Shown here one piece after another: positions 17,205-25,083 of a stretch of DNA of 64,000 bases (position 1 is its first letter; each line of letters begins with the position of its first letter). This DNA is from Spirosoma terrae (GTDB taxonomy: Bacteria; Bacteroidota; Bacteroidia; Cytophagales; Spirosomataceae): the NCBI RefSeq assembly GCF_010435915.1, contig NZ_JAAFZH010000009.1, forward strand, positions 186,001-250,000, written 5' to 3'. Position numbers and translations under genes: made by a program. A model generated the notes under the pieces. The model was not told where the DNA came from. It did not search any database and saw only the letters and a list, made by a program, of their open reading frames with translations.

Positions 17205-18293
17205 TTATCCAAACGCCTTTTCCAAATAATTGGTAATTAATACTGGCTTTGGTAAGTCGGTAATTTCAGCCATTGAATACCATTTTAATCCTTCTGGCAA
17301 CTGTTCGGTCAACCCATCCGGCAACTCAACAAAATGGAATATTGCCCGGATGCGTTGATGCGATAATAGCTGCATTGCTTCTACCGGAGTAGCAGCGAGA
17401 ACACCCTGCCTCACCAATTCGTTCACAGAATCGGGAAGCAACAAATCGCGCCAGTTCGGTTTCGGTTCATCAGTTTCCAGTAGATAGAAATCGTATAATT
17501 GCTGCCATACATCACGCTCAGTACGTTCTCGCATAGCCATTTTATTATTATTACTAAAAACGAGGTAATGAAAATAACGATCGCGAACGGGGGCTTTCTT
17601 TGCTTTTACTGGTAACCGATGCTGTTGTCCCGTTAAATAAGCCACACAATGTTGCTGAACAGGGCATAACAAACAATCTGGCGCTACTGGAGTACACTGA
17701 ATGGCCCCAAACTCCATAATAGCCTGGTTGTAGGTAGCGGGATTATCAGCTTTCTGAATTAATCGTGTTGCTAAAGCAGCAAACGTTTTTTTAGCCCCTG
17801 TAGTGGTTATGTCTTCATAAATACCAAATACCCGTGCTAATACCCTATATACATTCCCGTCGACGACAGCGACTCGTTCTCCGAAAGCAAATGAAGCAAT
17901 AGCGGCAGCTGTGTAGACACCTATTCCTTTCATTTTCAGCAACTCATGATACGTTGCCGGAAATTTTCCAGCTAACTGATCCGTTACGTATCGTGCCGTC
18001 TGATGCAAATTTCGGGCACGGGAATAATACCCAAGTCCCTGCCAAAGACGTAGCAGTTCTTTTTCATCTGCTCTGGCAAGTTCCTCAATGGTCGGATACG
18101 TATCAACAAAGCGTTCGTAGTAGGGTTTTCCCTGCGCTACGCGAGTTTGTTGGAGAATAACCTCCGATAACCATATGTAATATGGATTACGTGTGTGCCG
18201 CCATGGCAAGTCTCTTTTGTGGTGTTCATACCAGCCCTCCAGGCTAGGTACAAATACCGCTTCAATAACGTTAAGGTCTGATTGCCAATCCAA
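17205..18293 (-). CDS. mutY: A/G-specific adenine glycosylase
   Basis: Removes adenine mispaired with 8-oxoguanine. 362 residues. The catalytic Glu region is WLSEVILQQTRV, the helix-hairpin-helix is MKGIGVYTAAAIASFAFGER, and the catalytic Asp lies in VAVVDGNVYRV. The 4Fe-4S loop CTPVAPDCLLCPVQQHC has the canonical C-x6-C-x2-C-x5-C spacing. The C-terminal third (RDRYFHYLVFSNNNKMAMRE) is the NUDIX-like 8-oxoG recognition domain. Divergent from the HU-like gene; downstream on the same strand is ssb, 70 bp away. Confidence 0.96.
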   Translation of the reverse strand: MDWQSDLNVIEAVFVPSLEGWYEHHKRDLPWRHTRNPYYIWLSEVILQQTRVAQGKPYYERFVDTYPTIEELARADEKELLRLWQGLGYYSRARNLHQTARYVTDQLAGKFPATYHELLKMKGIGVYTAAAIASFAFGERVAVVDGNVYRVLARVFGIYEDITTTGAKKTFAALATRLIQKADNPATYNQAIMEFGAIQCTPVAPDCLLCPVQQHCVAYLTGQQHRLPVKAKKAPVRDRYFHYLVFSNNNKMAMRERTERDVWQQLYDFYLLETDEPKPNWRDLLLPDSVNELVRQGVLAATPVEAMQLLSHQRIRAIFHFVELPDGLTEQLPEGLKWYSMAEITDLPKPVLITNYLEKAFG

Positions 18294-18365
18294 AATAAAA
18301 AAATAAAAAGCGTCGTTGATGATGAAAAACTGGAGGACAAGGTTTTATAATTTCTTAGAAAGCTC

Positions 18366-18373
18366 TACCTTTG
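18366..18373 (+). promoter_or_regulatory. Promoter -7 element for the HU-like gene
   Basis: TACCTTTG fits TAnnTTTG exactly, with a T-rich GGTTTT about 20 bp upstream in place of a full -33 box. A start near 18380 gives a leader of about 55 nt. Confidence 0.5.
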
Positions 18374-18434
18374 TGCTCCCATTTTTGACACCCGAATTTT
18401 CAACAACACAGTAAACGTTAAAGTTTAAGAAGTC

Positions 18435-18737
18435 GTGACGAAAGCAGACGTAATTGCAGAGATCGCCGATAAGACCGGAATCGATAAGGCAGAGGTAACG
18501 AACACCCTTGAGACCTTCTTCTCGGTGGTTAAAGACTCGTTGGCCGAGGGAGAGAATATTTATGTGAGAGGGTTCGGCAGTTTCATTAACAAGAAAAGAG
18601 CCAAAAAAGTAGCCCGGAACATATCGAAAAACACCGCTATGGTGATCGATGAGCATTTTATTCCGAGCTTCAAGCCTGCCAAAGTTTTTGTAGAACAAGT
18701 AAAAACAAGTGACAGAGCTAAAGTAGCGGCTGAGTAA
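18435..18737 (+). CDS. HU/IHF-family DNA-binding protein
   Basis: 100 residues starting at a GTG (VTKADVIAEIADKTGIDKAE); no ATG is available in frame nearby. It carries the family core GENIYVRGFGSF, where the beta arm begins, and the C-terminal HFIPSFKPAKVF. The arm region NKKRAKKVARNISKNTAM is the DNA-embracing hairpin. A short acidic/basic tail (KTSDRAKVAAE) extends beyond the usual 90 residues. Bends and compacts DNA. It leads a plus-strand block with a TPR protein, a bS22-like protein and rng. Confidence 0.93.
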   Translation: MTKADVIAEIADKTGIDKAEVTNTLETFFSVVKDSLAEGENIYVRGFGSFINKKRAKKVARNISKNTAMVIDEHFIPSFKPAKVFVEQVKTSDRAKVAAE

Positions 18738-18794
18738 GCCTAAGCAGTTCTTCTTGGCTGGGTTGCCCAGATAGTTGCAATGAGATGACTTCCT

Positions 18795-19655
18795 ATGATG
18801 AATAAATCAGTATTCTTGGTTATCGTGCTTGCCACGGCTTTAACTGTGGGATTATATACGCTCCCTAAAGTCGTCGTTCGCAGTGACAACAAGCAATTGA
18901 CTAATTCAGCAACAGGCGGTCGGACGACGCAGGCATCTACAGCTACTCAGCCAGGAGCCACTGCGGGTGAAGGGTCAACAGTACATGCCCAGCCTTTATC
19001 TGTTGCGCAGCAAAAACAGTTAGCTTCCCTGAAGAATGATTTTGCATCTGTAGCTCCTGCTCAAAAAGAAGCTGCCCTTACTAAACTGGTGGACTTTTTT
19101 AGAGCGGTAACGCAGTACGACAGTGCTGCCTATTATGCAGATCAGCTAGCCGTTCAACAACCGACTGAACGGAACCTTCTTCGGGCGGGCGATCAGTACT
19201 TCGAAGCTTACACGTTTGCCGTCGACGAAACAAAAACGGCAACACTGGGAAAAAAGACACGCGATTTCTACCAGAAAGCCCTTGCAACGAATCCAAATCT
19301 ACTTGCGGCAAAAGCCAACATGGCCATGACGTACGTAAATACAGATACGCCAATGCAGGGAATTATGCTTTTGCGTGAAGTATTGCAGCAAGATCCAACA
19401 AATGAACTAGCTCTATTCAATTTAGGGTTATTGTCAATGCGATCCGGGCAATATGAGCGTGCTATAGAACGCTTTCGTCAAATTCTGGTTACAAATCCTG
19501 GCAGTCGGAAGGCTCAGTTCTATCTGGGTGTTAGTCTGGCAGAGGCTGGCCAAAAAGTAGAAGCGCGCAAAGTATTCGCCGAAGTAAAAAAGCAAGAAAA
19601 AGATCCTCAGATCCTGGCAGCAGTTCAGGAATACGAGGAACGTCTTTCACAGTAA
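18795..19655 (+). CDS. Membrane-anchored TPR protein
   Basis: 286 residues (two adjacent ATG codons at 18795 and 18798). One N-terminal membrane helix (about 4-24, VFLVIVLATALTVGLYTLPK) is followed by a low-complexity Thr/Ala/Gly linker to about residue 65. The rest is helical, with at least three tetratricopeptide units clear in the C-terminal half: AKANMAMTYVNTDTPMQGIM, ALFNLGLLSMRSGQYERAIE and AQFYLGVSLAEAGQKVEARK. It is predicted to be anchored in the inner membrane with its repeats in the periplasm, as a scaffold. Lies between the HU-like and rng genes, an order I recall from other Bacteroidota. Confidence 0.85.
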   Translation: MMNKSVFLVIVLATALTVGLYTLPKVVVRSDNKQLTNSATGGRTTQASTATQPGATAGEGSTVHAQPLSVAQQKQLASLKNDFASVAPAQKEAALTKLVDFFRAVTQYDSAAYYADQLAVQQPTERNLLRAGDQYFEAYTFAVDETKTATLGKKTRDFYQKALATNPNLLAAKANMAMTYVNTDTPMQGIMLLREVLQQDPTNELALFNLGLLSMRSGQYERAIERFRQILVTNPGSRKAQFYLGVSLAEAGQKVEARKVFAEVKKQEKDPQILAAVQEYEERLSQ

Positions 19656-19772
19656 CCAGTGATCAGTGATTGGGAATTCATTTAATTACCCACATTACTG
19701 TTAACTGATATTTGGGCTGAACCGAGTGGTTGGCCGTCACATATTTTCAACCATTAAACGACATTTAACACT

Positions 19773-19862
19773 ATGCCTTGCGGTAAAAAACGGAAACGGC
19801 ACAAGATTGCTACTCACAAGCGGAAAAAACGGCTAAGAAAAAACCGGCATAAGAAAAAATAG
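19773..19862 (+). CDS. Tiny basic ribosome-associated protein (AURKAIP1/COX24-like, bS22-like)
   Basis: 29 residues: starts MPCGKKRKRHKIATHKRKK and ends RLRKNRHKKK, with about two thirds Lys, Arg or His. This matches the very short AURKAIP1/COX24-domain proteins conserved in Bacteroidota and resembles mycobacterial ribosomal protein bS22. It probably binds rRNA in the small subunit. It is too short for most gene callers. It lies between the TPR protein and rng, which is its usual neighbourhood. Family members usually read PSGKK, and here Ser is replaced by Cys. Confidence 0.85.
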   Translation: MPCGKKRKRHKIATHKRKKRLRKNRHKKK

Positions 19863-19954
19863 TAAGCAGTAAGCAGTACGCAGTGGGCAGTCAATAGTGC
19901 TGATTGCCAGTCTCTTATCTGTCTACTGTACACTGCCAGCTGCCAACTTATTTT

Positions 19955-20002
19955 GAAGCCTCGTGCCGGTCTGAAAAGCCCGAGCGTGGCTTCTTTTTTT
20001 TA
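19955..20002 (+). terminator. Probable terminator before rng
   Basis: GAAGCC (19955) pairs with GGCTTC (19988-19993), with partial pairing inside, and is followed by a run of eight T. It could end the HU-TPR-bS22 transcript or attenuate read-through into rng, which starts 31 bp later. Confidence 0.6.
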
Positions 20003-20032
20003 TACAGCCATTTTTAACCGTTCATTCATCTT

Positions 20033-21595
20033 GTGAGTAATGAATTAGTTATCAGTTCAACTCAGAAAGGTGATCGTATTGCACTCTTGCAAAACAAGAG
20101 ATTGCTGGAATATCACGAAGAAGAGTTAGACAACAGCTTTACCGTTGGCGATCTTTATTTAGGAACAGTCAAAAAACTATCATCAGGCCTCAATGCAGCA
20201 TTTGTAGACGTTGGTCACGAAAAGGATGGTTTTTTGCACTATCAGGACCTTGGACCGAATATTAATTCGTTCAATAAGTTTGTTAAAGATGTAATTGCCA
20301 AGCGCGTCACCACAGGCCGGCTTAGTAACATGAAGCTAGAACCGGTTATCGAGAAAATTGGGAAAATCGATAAGGTGCTGACGAAAAACGCTCCCATTCT
20401 GGTTCAGGTGGTTAAAGAACCCATCTCAACCAAAGGTCCACGCCTTTCCTGCGACATTTCTATTGCAGGCCGTTACTTGGTCTTAGTACCATTTTCAGAC
20501 GGCGTTAATTTATCAAAAAAGATTACAGACCGAGCTGAACGGTCGAGGCTTCTGCGGATTATGTCCTCACTGAAGCCTCAAAATTTTGGCGTTATCGTAC
20601 GTACCGTTGCGCAAGATAAAGATGTAGAAGAACTTGATCGAGATCTACAGCACTCTCTTGCCAAATGGGAACAAGCCATTAAAACGTTAGCAGATGCCAA
20701 GCCTCGCGATCGAGTCTTAGGCGAAATGAACCGAGCTTCATCCATTCTGCGAGATATGCTTAACGAATCATTCGAGAGCATTACTGTAGATACGAAGGAG
20801 TCGTTCGAAGAAATTAAAGAATACATTCACACGATTGCTCCAGACAAAGAGAAGATCGTCAAGTTACACAACGGCAAGACAAAGATTTTCGAAGCCCTGG
20901 GATTGGAAAAACAGCTAAAATCGCTGTTTGGACGCTCAGTTAGCCTGCCTGGAGGAGGGTATCTGATTATTGAGCATACCGAAGCGCTACATGTAATTGA
21001 TGTTAATAGCGGCAACAAGTCGAATTCTGAGGAAGATCAGGAGGCTACCGCAATCAGCGTAAACCGTGAAGCAGCCAAAGAGATTGCTCGGCAATTGCGA
21101 TTGCGCGATATGGGTGGCATTATCGTCATCGATTTCATTGACATGAAAAAAGCAGAAAACAAGAAGCTTCTGCAGGATATCATGCGCGATGAAATGAAAA
21201 CAGAACGTTCCAAGTTTACGATTCTGCCATTAACCAAATTTGGTCTAATGCAGATTACTCGCCAACGGGTACGTCCTGAAATGAATATCGTTACCCGTGA
21301 AGTTTGTCCTACTTGTGGTGGAACAGGTACAATTCAGGCCAGCGTGCTGGTAACCGACGTAATTGAAAATAACCTTGATTATATTTTGACAAAGCAGAAT
21401 GAACGAGGAATTTCAATTTCGATGCATCCATTCCTATATGCTTACTACACAAAAGGCCTGTTCTCAAAACAAGTACAGTGGTATCTAAAATACCATACTT
21501 GGGTAAAATTGATTAAAGACAGCTCGCTAGGCATTGTTAATTTCAAATTCTTTCACAAATCTGGAGAGGAAATTGAAATCAGCGGAGGAGCCTAA
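20033..21595 (+). CDS. rng: Ribonuclease G (Rng/Rne family)
   Basis: Endoribonuclease for rRNA maturation and mRNA decay. 520 residues from a GTG start (VSNELVISSTQKGDRIALL). An S1 RNA-binding domain occupies about 37-125. Metal-binding Asp323 (VIDVNSGN) and Asp367 (VIDFIDM) are present, and the zinc-link motif CPTCGGTG is at 425-432. There is no long RNase E-type scaffold tail, so RNase G is the better name. It is convergent with the acyltransferase gene and shares its terminator. Confidence 0.95.
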   Translation: MSNELVISSTQKGDRIALLQNKRLLEYHEEELDNSFTVGDLYLGTVKKLSSGLNAAFVDVGHEKDGFLHYQDLGPNINSFNKFVKDVIAKRVTTGRLSNMKLEPVIEKIGKIDKVLTKNAPILVQVVKEPISTKGPRLSCDISIAGRYLVLVPFSDGVNLSKKITDRAERSRLLRIMSSLKPQNFGVIVRTVAQDKDVEELDRDLQHSLAKWEQAIKTLADAKPRDRVLGEMNRASSILRDMLNESFESITVDTKESFEEIKEYIHTIAPDKEKIVKLHNGKTKIFEALGLEKQLKSLFGRSVSLPGGGYLIIEHTEALHVIDVNSGNKSNSEEDQEATAISVNREAAKEIARQLRLRDMGGIIVIDFIDMKKAENKKLLQDIMRDEMKTERSKFTILPLTKFGLMQITRQRVRPEMNIVTREVCPTCGGTGTIQASVLVTDVIENNLDYILTKQNERGISISMHPFLYAYYTKGLFSKQVQWYLKYHTWVKLIKDSSLGIVNFKFFHKSGEEIEISGGA

Positions 21596-21630
21596 ACAGG
21601 TAAAGTGTTAGTAAAGCAAAAACAAGTTAA

Positions 21631-21690
21631 TCCATTAATAATCAAGGCCCATAATAGACGTATCTATTATGGGCCTTGATTATTAATGGA
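21631..21690. terminator. Bidirectional terminator between rng and the acyltransferase gene
   Basis: A perfect 28-bp stem (21631-21658 with 21663-21690) and a 4-nt loop. Its right arm overlaps the stop codon of the minus-strand gene, so termination of one gene is built into the end of the other. Confidence 0.85.
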
Positions 21691-22798
21691 GAATTTCTAA
21701 TTCTATCAACTCATTATATACTTCTTTCCCGACAAGGCTTTCTACAGAATCAACTGTATGAAGGTTTAATAAAAGATCGCGCAGGTCTTCGGTAATTTCA
21801 TAGGTCTGATATGACCTGCGATCAAATAAAACAGGAGCTTGCTCCAAATCGCAAAGCGAATAGCGACTTTCATTAAAAGTAAGATGCGACGGCCAGTTGC
21901 CTCCTACTTTATGGGTTTGTTCTTGCTGTTCTAAGAACGAATGAATAAATAACCACCCCTCCCATTGAGCTGAATAACGCTTTAAATAAGGCCAGAAAGC
22001 ATTATACAGCTGGGTCATAGCCTCCCGGCAGTACATATCTCGATCACTATGACGAATAGGCTTAATAGGATCAAGGAAACGAAGAATATTGGTCAGGTCC
22101 TGCTGCCGATAACTAACAACAGGCACAATTGGTACACCCGTAGCATGCGATAAATAACCTACACCTTTTCGTGTCAGTACTCTTCGCTCACCCAAAGGAA
22201 CTGAAATAAATTTATCTTGTTCTTTTGGCTCAGGTGCTGTTTCGGGACTACCGTCGACATAAACTATCAGCGAGCGTCCAGCTTTTAATTCACGTAGCAC
22301 TGTTAGCCCTGAAGAAGCATGTCCGGCTTCTACAACACGAAATACATTTGTTAAGCCGTGCTGTTTGCGTAAAGCCTCAATATGCTCAGTCATATCGTCA
22401 CCTTGAGACCGATTCATATTACTCCCGACCAGCAATACACAATCTATCCCTCGGCGAAATAAGATACTGGTTAACAGCCTATATGAACCAAGATGATAGG
22501 TACAATAAATCTTAGGGCCATCTTGTTTCCTAAGTAATTCCTGCGAACCACGTATTTTAACCAGGTCACCTGCAGTTAGGCACTGCTGGTCAAATGTTGT
22601 AAAAATTTGCTGTAACAACAACTCCTGAAACAGAGTTTCATGTTCACTACGAGGGATCGAAGGCATTATGTTTTCAACGTTCGCAGAGAAGGTTGTAAAC
22701 TTCATTAAATACCCTCGTTCCCGTTGTAGATCAAGTTGTTGAAAATGCTCCCGACAACGACTGAGTTCCTGTTTATAAAGACGTAGCGCGGATGGCAT
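21683..22798 (-). CDS. LpxL/HtrB-like acyltransferase with altered active site, paired with a peptide gene
   Basis: 371 residues with the fold of lipid A-type lysophospholipid acyltransferases. Recognisable are the motif I region YHLGSYRLL (101-109), the SLIVYVDGSPE strand (176-186) and the motif FISVPLGERRVLTRKG followed by VGYLSHATGVPIVPV (198-227). In LpxL-type enzymes motif I is H-x4-D/E. Here His102 is followed by Arg107 at the acidic position, so ordinary acyl transfer may be altered or lost. There is no obvious N-terminal membrane anchor; the first 45 residues are polar and helical. The C-terminal 100 residues do not resemble LpxL. It begins 11 bp after a 54-residue peptide gene, which suggests that the peptide is its substrate or partner. 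That is inference. Confidence 0.75.
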   Translation of the reverse strand: MPSALRLYKQELSRCREHFQQLDLQRERGYLMKFTTFSANVENIMPSIPRSEHETLFQELLLQQIFTTFDQQCLTAGDLVKIRGSQELLRKQDGPKIYCTYHLGSYRLLTSILFRRGIDCVLLVGSNMNRSQGDDMTEHIEALRKQHGLTNVFRVVEAGHASSGLTVLRELKAGRSLIVYVDGSPETAPEPKEQDKFISVPLGERRVLTRKGVGYLSHATGVPIVPVVSYRQQDLTNILRFLDPIKPIRHSDRDMYCREAMTQLYNAFWPYLKRYSAQWEGWLFIHSFLEQQEQTHKVGGNWPSHLTFNESRYSLCDLEQAPVLFDRRSYQTYEITEDLRDLLLNLHTVDSVESLVGKEVYNELIELEILH

Positions 22799-22809
22799 AA
22801 TTTAGTTTG

Positions 22810-22974
22810 TTAAAGCGAAAAAGCTGTTTTTGGAGCTGTACCCTGAAGTGCAGTAAACTGACAGCATTCAGCAGCAAGCATAAATTTCATTAAATTGTTT
22901 GTTTCTTTTTTAGCAGCAGATAAAACAATGTTTTTTGATGTTTGAGCGGCTTTGATGGCGAATTGCTTTTTCAT
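22810..22974 (-). CDS. 54-residue peptide, possible modified-peptide precursor
   Basis: Starts MKKQFAIKAAQTSKNIVLSA, continues through AKKETNNLMKFMLAA, and ends ECCQFTALQGTAPKTAFSL. The N-terminal half is basic, Ala/Lys-rich and amphipathic, like a leader. The C-terminal part has a Cys-Cys pair and then Thr, Ser, Gln and Gly-rich residues, like a core. It is not a classical signal peptide. It has a near-consensus promoter and lies 11 bp before the acyltransferase gene, so the two form an operon. I do not recognise the family. Support for its being a gene is its promoter, spacing and clean frame; homologues would be needed to prove it. Confidence 0.6.
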   Translation of the reverse strand: MKKQFAIKAAQTSKNIVLSAAKKETNNLMKFMLAAECCQFTALQGTAPKTAFSL

Positions 22975-23014
22975 GTTGACTTTTCTTTTGTGAAAGTTTT
23001 GTGTTTGACTGATG

Positions 23015-23045
23015 CAAAATTAGAGCCTGCATGAAGGGGCATCAA
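23015..23045 (-). promoter_or_regulatory. Promoter of the peptide-acyltransferase operon
   Basis: On the minus strand TAATTTTG (23022-23015) matches TAnnTTTG and is preceded at 20 bp by TTG (23045-23043). Transcription would begin near 23008, about 34 nt before the peptide ATG. Confidence 0.6.
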
Positions 23046-23124
23046 TCACAGAAAAGTCATAATAACACTGTTGGATTAGTCAATAATTACCACTAACTTA
23101 GTCCAGATTTTTGCTAAGGGGAAC

Positions 23125-24159
23125 ATGGAGAAAATACACCTGACCAGAGACTTTCTGAAGAAGCCGCTGTATACTGTTGGCCTCCTGATGGGTGTAATTT
23201 TATTGATGGAAGGTTTAGGATGGGCCATTGCTTACAACTCCAAACTGAGCATTCTTATCAAGCATGGTGGCGCGTTACCATATATAAGTCTTCTTGTGAG
23301 GAGTCTTATTGTACCTGAAATCGTTACTGTTATCATCCTCAACACGCTACTTAATCAGCAGCATGTTTACTTAAGACTTAACTCCGTAGGCTTAACGCTA
23401 CGTGATATAAGTCGATACGAACTCAGTTTCCTTCCTACCATTTTATTATCCTTTTTCGTCTTTAATCCAATTACAGAAACGTTACGTTTCTTTCTAGAAT
23501 CCTATCCTGATTATACGCTCACTACGTATTGGGAGACATATCTAAGCGGCACATTTACTATATCAGTCTATTTACGTTACCTGGTCCCAATCTTTTTTAT
23601 TGGCTATGTTACGTTAAACATATCTCTGGTTTCCGACTATCTAAAACAACGTCAAGCAGCTCAGGAAGCCGCAGAAAGTAAAGCGGCTAAGGCTGTTGAA
23701 CAAGCGCAAGCCTTTATAGCAGCTCAATCGAATTCAGTAAACAATATCACTTCCCCTTATCTGACATCATTAAAGGGCAAAAATGCTCAAGGCGAACTCG
23801 ACTTTCCAGTTGAAGATGTATACTTCTTTACAATAGAAGATCGATATTACTATGCCCAATTAGAAAAAGGGCAGTATTTAGTTACAAAGACATTGAACGA
23901 TCTGGAAACAGAGCTAGATCCAACTCGCTTTTTCCGAATAAAACGCGACTATATTGTTAACCGACAATCCGTTTTAAACTATGCTTATTGGGAAAATGGA
24001 AAGTATATAGTCCGTTTAAACACTCCCGATCGTCATGAAATTGTCGTGCCACGTGCTCGAATGCAGGAATTTAGGGAGTGGCTTCAGGGCAATACACCCT
24101 CTAACAATCAGCAGCCTTACGCAGATACCTCCCCTGATCCATTTATTCTTGCTTCGTGA
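23125..24159 (+). CDS. Membrane-bound LytTR-domain transcriptional regulator
   Basis: 344 residues from an ATG with a good ribosome site (AAGGGGAAC). Four membrane segments fill the first half (about 15-37, 50-72, 95-117 and 147-170). A coiled, Ala/Glu-rich linker (about 175-205) follows, then a LytTR DNA-binding domain (about 228-330) containing VEDVYFFTIEDRYYYAQLEK, DPTRFFRIKRDYIVNRQSV and the VVPRARMQEFREWLQ end. There is no receiver or kinase domain, so it may sense a signal directly in the membrane and bind DNA. It is divergent from the peptide-acyltransferase operon over a 150-bp spacer, so a regulatory link is plausible but unproven. Confidence 0.88.
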   Translation: MEKIHLTRDFLKKPLYTVGLLMGVILLMEGLGWAIAYNSKLSILIKHGGALPYISLLVRSLIVPEIVTVIILNTLLNQQHVYLRLNSVGLTLRDISRYELSFLPTILLSFFVFNPITETLRFFLESYPDYTLTTYWETYLSGTFTISVYLRYLVPIFFIGYVTLNISLVSDYLKQRQAAQEAAESKAAKAVEQAQAFIAAQSNSVNNITSPYLTSLKGKNAQGELDFPVEDVYFFTIEDRYYYAQLEKGQYLVTKTLNDLETELDPTRFFRIKRDYIVNRQSVLNYAYWENGKYIVRLNTPDRHEIVVPRARMQEFREWLQGNTPSNNQQPYADTSPDPFILAS

Positions 24160-24163
24160 TGTC

Positions 24164-24859
24164 CTATAAATAGTTTTTCACGGATATTCCATAACGCGGC
24201 AATTGCCGACAACTCGGCAAATCCAGTTTTTTGGCTATATGGGCTTTATGATTCACCGCTGTCCGGTAGCTAATCCCTAACTTTTCAGCAATCTCACTGG
24301 AAGTCAATCCATTAGCAATCATACGTAGCACTTCTCTCTCCCGCTCACTCAAGCGATTAAGCTCATCCCGGGTTCGATCAGACAGTACTTCTACGCCAAA
24401 ATTTTTCAAAAGGCCCATAAACCCGTTACTGTAATAGCACCCTCCACTGCTAACAGTCTGAAAACACCTGTACAGCTCTTCTAAACCATCACTGGCGTAC
24501 AAAAAGCCAAAGAATCCCATCTGCATGGCTTTGGCAATCATTCGCAGGTCGGGCTTACTCGTATAGAGAATGAATTTAGTCTGATAATTAGACTGTTGCA
24601 TCTCCTGAACTATATCAAAACTTCGCTGTCCTGATATCTCCGACTCAAGAATAACGCATTGAGGACGTTTTACGCGAATCTGCTGGAGCGTATCTTCCAT
24701 TTCTACGGCTCGGCCAACTACGTTGTACCCTTGTTCCTTTAATAGCTGGCTCAGAACCTCGCAATTGAATACTTCAGATTGCGCAACTAGAATCGAGAAA
24801 TCCCGACGTCGTATGGCAAAGTTTTTAGCGGCCTCCTGACTGTTATCAGACTGGTTCAT
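24164..24859 (-). CDS. NarL/LuxR-type regulator with a degenerate receiver domain
   Basis: 231 residues. The N-terminal part (about 20-140) has the receiver fold, but the phosphorylation site is missing. The usual acidic pair is replaced in SILVAQSEV (Ala26, Gln27), the Asp position is Glu72 (CVILESEISG), and the conserved Lys is absent in FLYASDG. The C-terminal LuxR helix-turn-helix (about 168-228) is intact: LSEREREVLRMIANGLTSSE then IAEKLGISYRTAVNHKAHIA. It probably works without phosphorylation, or with Glu as a permanent mimic. It is convergent with the LytTR gene (4 bp between stops). A perfect 31-bp inverted repeat lies in its upstream region. Confidence 0.88.
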   Translation of the reverse strand: MNQSDNSQEAAKNFAIRRRDFSILVAQSEVFNCEVLSQLLKEQGYNVVGRAVEMEDTLQQIRVKRPQCVILESEISGQRSFDIVQEMQQSNYQTKFILYTSKPDLRMIAKAMQMGFFGFLYASDGLEELYRCFQTVSSGGCYYSNGFMGLLKNFGVEVLSDRTRDELNRLSEREREVLRMIANGLTSSEIAEKLGISYRTAVNHKAHIAKKLDLPSCRQLPRYGISVKNYL

Positions 24860-24927
24860 ATCGATAAAGACGTAAAAGAGTGGATGAATCTAACACCCAG
24901 TTGATAGGTTGTGCAATATGCATATCC

Positions 24928-25009
24928 TGAAATCACCATTTTGCCGGACGAAATCACCGAAATGGACATCGGATTATGGGTGATTTCGTCCGGCAAAATG
25001 GTGATTTCA
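24928..25009. promoter_or_regulatory. Perfect 31-bp inverted repeat, candidate compound operator
   Basis: Arms 24928-24958 and 24979-25009 are exact reverse complements, separated by 20 bp. Each arm itself holds two copies of GAAATCACC whose starts are 21 bp apart, with ATTTTGCCGGAC between them. This places four half sites on one DNA face at two-turn spacing. It lies in the divergent region, 69 bp from the NarL-type regulator start and 75 bp from the gene at 25084. No T-run flanks it, so a terminator is unlikely. Confidence 0.7.
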
Positions 25010-25020
25010 CGCAAAACGGC

Positions 25021-25052
25021 TTGTATTGCCTTATAATACTATACTATTTTTG
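25021..25052 (+). promoter_or_regulatory. Promoter of the small helical protein gene
   Basis: TATTTTTG (25045-25052) fits TAnnTTTG; TTG at 25021 lies 21 bp upstream. The right arm of the large inverted repeat ends 11 bp before the TTG, a position typical for an activator. Confidence 0.45.
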
Positions 25053-25083
25053 ATCATCAGCCAACAGAAACGAGTTTGTTCCA

